A stretch of DNA of 64,000 nt from Plasmopara viticola (Eukaryota > Oomycota > Peronosporomycetes > Peronosporales > Peronosporaceae): assembly GCA_001695595.3 (NCBI GenBank), contig MBPM02000001.1:2232001-2296000 (forward strand), in the 5' to 3' direction. Below the pieces are notes generated by a model, which saw only the letters and a list, made by a program, of their open reading frames with translations, ran no database searches and was not told the origin of the DNA. Within the stretch, counting starts at the first letter, position 1. Every line of letters begins with the position of its first letter. The position numbers and the translations under genes were made by a program. Positions 58,635 to 64,000 of the stretch are shown in pieces.

Positions 58635-59996
58635 TCACTGTTTGTCCTTCTTTTTGGCCGCCTTTTGCATCTTGACAGCCTGTACGTTCACCTTGACATC
58701 GCGGGTGAAGGGCAGATACGTGACACCTCCCATGAACGGCACCAGCACCTCCGGGACCTTGACGCCATTTTCATCCTGAAAGTTCTCTAAGATGCAGCAG
58801 AGCGTGCGCGTGGAAGCACAGAGCGTCGAGTTCAGCATGTGCACGTACTTTTTCTCACGCTGATTTTCCTTTTTGATCCCGCATCGGATCTCCATGGCAC
58901 GCGACTGATAGTCTGTGCAATTCGAGGCAGACACGAGCTCGCGGTATTCCTTGTAGGCTGGAAACCACGCTTCTAGGTCATACTTTTTGACGGCGGCATT
59001 GTTGAGCTCGCCTGACACAATGTTCACGACGCGGTACGGCAAATTGAGCGACTGATAAAAGTCTTCAGCATGGCGCATCATTTCTTCGTGCATAGCAGTC
59101 GAACTCTCTGGATCCGTGATGCAAAACTGCTCGATCTTGTCAAATTGATGCACACGAAAGATTCCCCACGTGTCCTTTCCATGCGAACCAGCCTCTTTGC
59201 GAAAGCAAGTAGAGAATCCACCGTAACGCAAAGGTAAGGAGCTTTCGGTGATCCACTCACCCTTGTGGTAGCCACAAATCGGCTGCTCGGACGTAGCAAT
59301 GAGGTACTTTTCGTCCTCGCCAATGACTTTGTACAACTGCTCATCAAAGTCGTCGAGCTGTGCAACAGCAGCCATGCATTCCTTGTTCATGAAAAAAGGC
59401 GGCTTGAGCATTTTATACTGAGCTTTCATCAGAAACGATGAGGCGTAGGCCATGAGCGCCTGTTCAAGCAGGTAGCCATACCCCGTGAGGAAGTAGGCAC
59501 GGTGGCCAGCTACTTGCACGCCGCGCTCGGGCTCATACCCATCGATACGGTGAAGCACTTCGTGGTGGAAATGTAGTCCTTCCTTTTGAAAAGGGGTCCC
59601 CCATGTACGAACAATAACGTTGTCATCCTCGTTGTTCGAGATAGGCACCGTGGGGTCCACGACGTTGCCAATTTTAGGCAGCTCGCGATCCACGAGTTCC
59701 TTAAGCGCTTCAGCCTCCTTCTTCTTATCAGGAAGTGACGCAGCCAACTCCTTGCGTTCATCACTAATGGCTTTAAAGTCTCCTTTAGCCTTGCTGAGCT
59801 TTTTAATTTCTTGCTGCAGGGCGTTCATTTTCATGCTAATGGTCTCCACCTCGCCTTGTTTCTTACGCCACTGCGCATCGATTTCAATGACTTTGTTGAC
59901 AATGTCCACATCGAGGAAACGCTTCTTCTGGTCAGTACGAACGACCTCTGGGTCGCCGCCACGTTCGGGACGAAGGCGATTAATATCGATCGGCAT
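58635..59996 (-). CDS. SARS1: Seryl-tRNA synthetase, eukaryotic cytosolic type
   Basis: Single exon, 453 residues; charges tRNA-Ser with serine. The N-terminus MPIDINRLRPERGGDPEVVR is typical of eukaryotic cytosolic SerRS and leads into the antiparallel coiled-coil arm that grips the tRNA (about residues 35-110, KALQQEIKKLSKAK-like). The class II catalytic core follows: TSEQPICGYHKGEW, motif 2 FRKEAGSHGKDTWGIFRVHQF, the ELVSASNCTDYQSRAMEIR serine-binding segment, and motif 3 MLNSTLCASTRTLCCILENFQ. The tail is Lys-rich (KAAKKKDKQ). I use the ATG at 59996 rather than one 57 nt upstream because the family starts exactly at MPID-x-N-x-LR. It lies 171 bp downstream of CSN6, on the same strand. Confidence 0.95.
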   Translation of the reverse strand: MPIDINRLRPERGGDPEVVRTDQKKRFLDVDIVNKVIEIDAQWRKKQGEVETISMKMNALQQEIKKLSKAKGDFKAISDERKELAASLPDKKKEAEALKELVDRELPKIGNVVDPTVPISNNEDDNVIVRTWGTPFQKEGLHFHHEVLHRIDGYEPERGVQVAGHRAYFLTGYGYLLEQALMAYASSFLMKAQYKMLKPPFFMNKECMAAVAQLDDFDEQLYKVIGEDEKYLIATSEQPICGYHKGEWITESSLPLRYGGFSTCFRKEAGSHGKDTWGIFRVHQFDKIEQFCITDPESSTAMHEEMMRHAEDFYQSLNLPYRVVNIVSGELNNAAVKKYDLEAWFPAYKEYRELVSASNCTDYQSRAMEIRCGIKKENQREKKYVHMLNSTLCASTRTLCCILENFQDENGVKVPEVLVPFMGGVTYLPFTRDVKVNVQAVKMQKAAKKKDKQ

Positions 59997-60167
59997 TTTG
60001 ATTAATAAAAATTGTATCCATTCACTTTTAGGTCCACACGATTGAGGGGTCATACTATTGCCACCAAACGCAAGAGGTCATACTAAAAACTAAATAGTAA
60101 TTTATATAGAAAAAAGGATTGGAAGATATAAAACCCGTCGCCACGGATTGAAGAAACAATTTACGAC

Positions 60168-61333
60168 TTACAGCAGCGTACCTCGCTGGTGGTGATGCTC
60201 TTGCGTCGTTGTGAATCGATCTACGACAGTGTTAGTGTTGGTAGCTCCCTTCGTAAGCGTGGCCAAGTACGAAACCAGCAGTGCATCGTTATACTCCTGG
60301 GTAAACGCCGCGTCAAAGTGTTCCGACTTCATCGCGGGGAGCTGATTGCAAATGCTCGAGATGTGACGCAGCAAATTATGGTTTAAAGGAGCATCCCCAT
60401 TTTTCATAGCATGTAGAAAGCGTAAAAGCACGTCCACTTGTCGATCTAGCATCTTCATGGCGTCCCGAACATTGCCCAGATATGGATGTACTGTGGTAAA
60501 AAGATCAAAGTCAAAAACATTCGCAAGGACTTTAAAAAATGCAGTATGAACGCCATACGCGATGATTTGGTGCCATCAGCAATCGGCGCAATCTTCGAAA
60601 TGTGATCGATAGCAATGCCCTCCGTTTCAGACGTCTCGATTCTAAACGGGGCCTTCACGAAGATCATCTTGGGCACACCATTGAGCATGTGTAGCTCCGA
60701 CTCAAACAGCGAAATTGGTAGCTTCTTTTTGATGCTCGGATCCTTGGACTCTGAATCCAGGATCATAAACAGCGGACTCTCGTTAAATTCCATGACCTGT
60801 AGCCAAAAGCGAGTTGTCGATTCACCGCGTTCATAATTATCAAGTTTTATACGGCGCGTACCACGCGGTGCACTGCCAGATCGCTAGGAAGAGCCTTGCT
60901 CCCAACCGTGTACCAGCCGAGCAGCTCAAAGCCAGGAAAAACTTGCGAAACTGCATTTAATACAGCCATCAGAAGCAGCTCTTCATCTTGAAGTGTCGGC
61001 CTACCACGTACACTGCTGAATCCGCGAGGTGAGAAAGTCTTTGTCAATCTGTATTTCTCCGTTGCTAACATCATATTTCATCTCGAACGAGTCGTACACG
61101 TCGACATTCAAGCCGTTTTGGATACCAAAGAGCACGCCAATGACCTGCAGCGTCTCTGTCTGGCTCAAGTGTGAGTTGCACTTCTGTCGTGTCTGGTGGT
61201 CCGTGATGTTCACAATCACAAGTGGATGAATCTGAATCTGTCGCTCCCCACCACCGCTAGCTTCACTGTCCTCGCGCTGCACGAGCATTTCCTCGTCCCT
61301 CTCGTCAGTACTCGTCATCTCCGTGTCCTGCAT
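60168..61333 (-). CDS. CSN6: COP9 signalosome subunit 6 (4 exons)
   Basis: Exons 61333-61012, 60950-60862, 60796-60559 and 60490-60168 encode 323 residues; introns are 61-68 nt. CSN6 is a non-catalytic MPN- protein that pairs with CSN5 in the COP9 signalosome, which removes NEDD8 from cullins. The MPN domain starts QIQIHPLVIVNITDHQTRQK and continues GVLFGIQNGLNVDVYDSFEM. Across intron 1 it reads SRIQQFSQVFPGFELLGWYTVGS, where active JAMM enzymes have WYHSHP; the zinc-binding histidines are absent, as expected for CSN6. FNESPLFMILD and the C-terminal helices (LLRHISSICNQLP, FDAAFTQEYNDALLVSYLATLTKG) complete the family pattern. Each junction was fixed by restoring family text in frame. The gene is divergent from the ELMO gene. 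Confidence 0.88.
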
Positions 61334-61600
61334 CGATGGAGGTTGTAATGTAGATTGATCGCAATTGATGTTGTTTACATCATTTGGTGGCTTTTTTGTT
61401 CCTGTTTATGTCGTCCGGTGGCAGCGATATATTCGGATAATTGTCCGTAGTAATACCGGTAGGAACTTAACGTTTGCACACGCTGACTATTCTGGTAACG
61501 CTGAGCAGACAGACCCTCAAGAAGTTTGAGCGTACTGAACCCCCTCCCCACGTCGCACTTTACCAGTCCGCCATCGCTACTTGCAGGTGCTGGCAGCAGT
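61334..61600. promoter_or_regulatory. Bidirectional promoter between CSN6 and the PH-ELMO gene
   Basis: 267 bp between divergent start codons. A short minus-strand frame crosses it without conserved content. No motif is assigned. Confidence 0.5.
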
Positions 61601-64000
61601 ATGAGCGACCACGTGTCGGAGGACTTGCTTTGGTCCCTAGATGTACGTCTATCGAGAGACAAGGTTTGGAACGCGACTAGACTAATTAACAATGTGGGGG
61701 TGTCCGTTATCGTTCTTTCTCTAGAATCTAATTAAGCAGGATGCGGGCGCAGACGTCGAGAACGACACTGACCTCATACGCGCAAGTTTTTACACGCAAG
61801 ACGACATGCTGGGCTGTTCTAGGATTGGCACTGACTTGGTCTTTGGCCGTCGCAATACGGTGCGATTGTCTCGCGACCACGACGACACGATGGAAGGTTA
61901 TGGCCGATTTACAAGCTTGATGGGGTACGGCATTGAAGAAGAGGAGCTGAATGACGCAATCGATTATATCGAAGAGCGGATTCCTGCGACTTTACACAAC
62001 GTACAACCTCATAGCGGCAGATTTTCGATGAGTCAGCATAGTGTTAGCGAAGAGACTGATAGATCTATTTCATTCACATCCGACGGAGGACTCAGTGTTG
62101 ACGGTATTTCGTCACCCTCGTCTCATCGAACCCGTTCATCTAGACGATTGAGTGATGGAGACCAGGGTTCTTATGAGCAACGCATTGAAGCGTCACTGGC
62201 TGGGTATATTACAAGGTCACTTAACGTCGAGTCACGCCTCATGGCGGAATTACAAGCGGAAAAAACGTTCACAATGGACGACCTGGCACTCTTTGACCCC
62301 CAATTTGGACGTGGGATCTTTCTTGAAAGATTAGGACAGAGTCTGCAGGAGCAGGAGGGAGGGGAAAAGTCGCTGGCTTCGTATCGAAAATCAACCATGC
62401 AGCGAATGTCGACGCCAGCAGACATTACTCGCCAGGGATGGATTTCGAAGCGCGGCGATTTGGTCCCGAGCTATCGAAAACGTTGGTTTGTGTTACGTCA
62501 AATGCCACAAGGTCCGATGTTGACATATGCAAAGGACGACAATGAGGGGTCCCCTACGAAAGTGATTGATCTTAGCTCAACATCGCGCTGTATGATTTCA
62601 ACAGGCAAACATGCAAAGGAGCATGAATTTAAGATCATCACGTCGGCCGATTCGTCGCGGCGTGAGTTTTGTATGGTCGCGGCTTCCAGCTATGATATGA
62701 CGCAATGGGTATGTGCGATTCAAAATGCTATCAACTCGGGAAATTGCTCGACCTTTGACGGGGCCTCTGATTTCCAAGAGTTATGGCATGACGCAGGCAT
62801 TCAGGGATTTCTGGTCCGCTATGGCGTGCGCAAGTGTAGTTCACGAAATCGACTGCAGACACGAGTTTTGGAATTGAATTTTGCTGAACAAACTTTAACG
62901 AACTCGCGACGTGGGGAGACTCTGACAACATTTGACTTTGCAGACATTCGAAGTGTATCGACGAGCAATGTGCGCACCAGGGGTGAAGAGCACGGCATAA
63001 GCATTGAGTTTCGAGGGCGGCATCGTTCGTGGCCGATTTTCATGGATACTTTGGAAGCAAGGGATGATTTATTTACAATCTTGCAGCGAATCGCCGACAA
63101 TGTGGTGACTGGTGATGATCTTGAACAACGTTCGTCGCGCTTGACGCTCAAGACTGGCCATTTGGAAACAAAAAATGCAGGACCTCATGCGACTTTACGA
63201 GGTCGGATGCTCGTCTGCCTTCATGAAAATTGTATCATGTTTTATCCGGCAGACGGAGACACATTTGCCACGCGACCGTGGTATGTCACCACTCTTAAAG
63301 GCCTTCGTTTGGCTGTTCGAGTAGAAAAACGTTTATTATACATTGGACGCATCGCACTTGCGTGCTCGTCCGTTGCCGAATGCCGCGCGTGGTACGAAGC
63401 CATATTAGCTGCCATGCATATGCCTGCGGAAATTATTGAAATTGAGCTAAAAGAGCGAGCAAAAATTCGTGCCGCGTTTCAGTCATGTGTGTTTCGGTTG
63501 CGAAAGTTACTGAAGGCGAAAGTGACGCCCGAACCAAGTGGGCCGCCGAGGGATCAAAAGATTATGAACATGATGATCGTCAAGCTTTGGGAGCTCGTAT
63601 TTCCGGGAGAACCATTTACATCGAATACTGACCCGAGGTGGCTAGAAATTGGTTTTCAAAGAGGAGGACCAGCGTCTGATCTTCGTTCAAGCGGCCTGCT
63701 TGGGCTTTACTGTCTTATCTTTTTTGCCAGCTATCCTTCCAGCGAGTTTCAGCGCATTTCAAAGCGAACACGGCATGGTGTGAGTGAAGGCAACATGAAA
63801 AATTATCCTTTGGCAATCGCGTGTATCAATGTGGCTTCCTTATTGACGGAAACGCTTGGAGTGGGTGACGCCGGTACGCATTCAGAAAGCTGTTCGCCGA
63901 GCGCGATGAAGACCTATAGTCTTTTTATTGCCCAGTGTGTTACGAAGTCGCGATGTTCAAAACCAGTAAATGCTTACTCGTCTTCACGGTCTCTTAATCA
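61601..64000 (+). CDS. PH / PH-like / ELMO domain protein (2 exons seen, 3' end outside the window)
   Basis: Exon 1 61601-61642 (14 codons) joins exon 2 at 61725 in phase 0; the intron is 82 nt (GTACGT...CTCTAG). Exon 2 is open without a stop to the window edge, giving at least 772 residues. The N-terminal 240 residues are acidic and Ser-rich. A PH domain spans about 249-352 (RQGWISKRGDLVPSYRKRWF ... WVCAIQNAI). A second PH-like unit lies at about 500-580 (ATLRGRMLVCLHENCIMFYP ... CRAWYEAILAAM). An ELMO/CED-12 domain starts near 627 (MMIVKLWELVFPGEPF, DPRWLEIGFQRGGPASDLRS, GLLGLYCLIFFASYP, YPLAIACINV). ELMO proteins act as GTPase regulators (DOCK partners or Arf/Arl GAPs); this architecture suggests membrane-targeted Arf-family GAP or Rac activity, by inference. 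Confidence 0.85.

Overview
The window is eukaryotic nuclear DNA and most likely comes from an oomycete, probably a plant-pathogenic Peronosporales/downy-mildew-type genome. The evidence is very short GT-AG introns (50-88 nt), compact gene pairs, a folate-biopterin-type MFS transporter, a PH-FYVE-like-PI4-kinase fusion, and a degraded Gypsy-type element whose pol is of the oomycete kind. Species assignment is inference. I assembled all exon models by hand from splice signals, reading-frame continuity and family conservation; every multi-exon model that is complete in the window closes in frame.

Layout. Four gene islands are separated by AT-rich deserts with no convincing gene. Island 1 (8.9-11.4 kb): a folate-biopterin transporter, convergent with MOG1/RANGRF. 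Island 2 (14.8-25.5 kb, visibly GC-richer): a low-molecular-weight phosphatase-like protein, an M50B-like membrane protease, the PI4-kinase, the ribosome biogenesis factor BOP1/Erb1, and a Q/P/Y-rich repeat protein. Island 3 (38.3-48.1 kb): a membrane-anchored ERO1, a dead inverted copy of a class-I glutamine amidotransferase gene, a 1.16-kb LINE with a perfect 13-bp target-site duplication, a six-exon aldehyde dehydrogenase, an SDR dehydrogenase, the intact amidotransferase, and a MAP10-like protein. Island 4 (58.6 kb to the end): cytosolic seryl-tRNA synthetase, COP9 signalosome subunit 6, and a PH/PH-like/ELMO protein that runs off the window.

Deserts. 1-8.9 kb and 25.5-38.3 kb hold mostly unrecognisable sequence. 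Exceptions are a cysteine-rich CXC-like relic (about 7.5-7.8 kb), a 34-nt-arm hairpin (32.3 kb) and a 385-bp imperfect palindrome with protein-like conservation in its arms (35.4-35.8 kb). A badly mutated Gypsy-type LTR retrotransposon lies on the minus strand at about 48.8-54.66 kb, with both LTRs recognisable; a third related LTR fragment sits at about 12.9 kb.

How the genes fit together. Most islands are housekeeping: ribosome assembly, tRNA charging, ER disulfide formation, Ran cycle, COP9 and phosphoinositide signalling. The ALDH / SDR / amidotransferase group between 40.2 and 46.6 kb is the only plausible local metabolic cluster. It is framed by inverted amidotransferase copies, one of them dead, and a LINE has landed in the ALDH promoter. 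I found no CRISPR, rRNA or credible tRNA.
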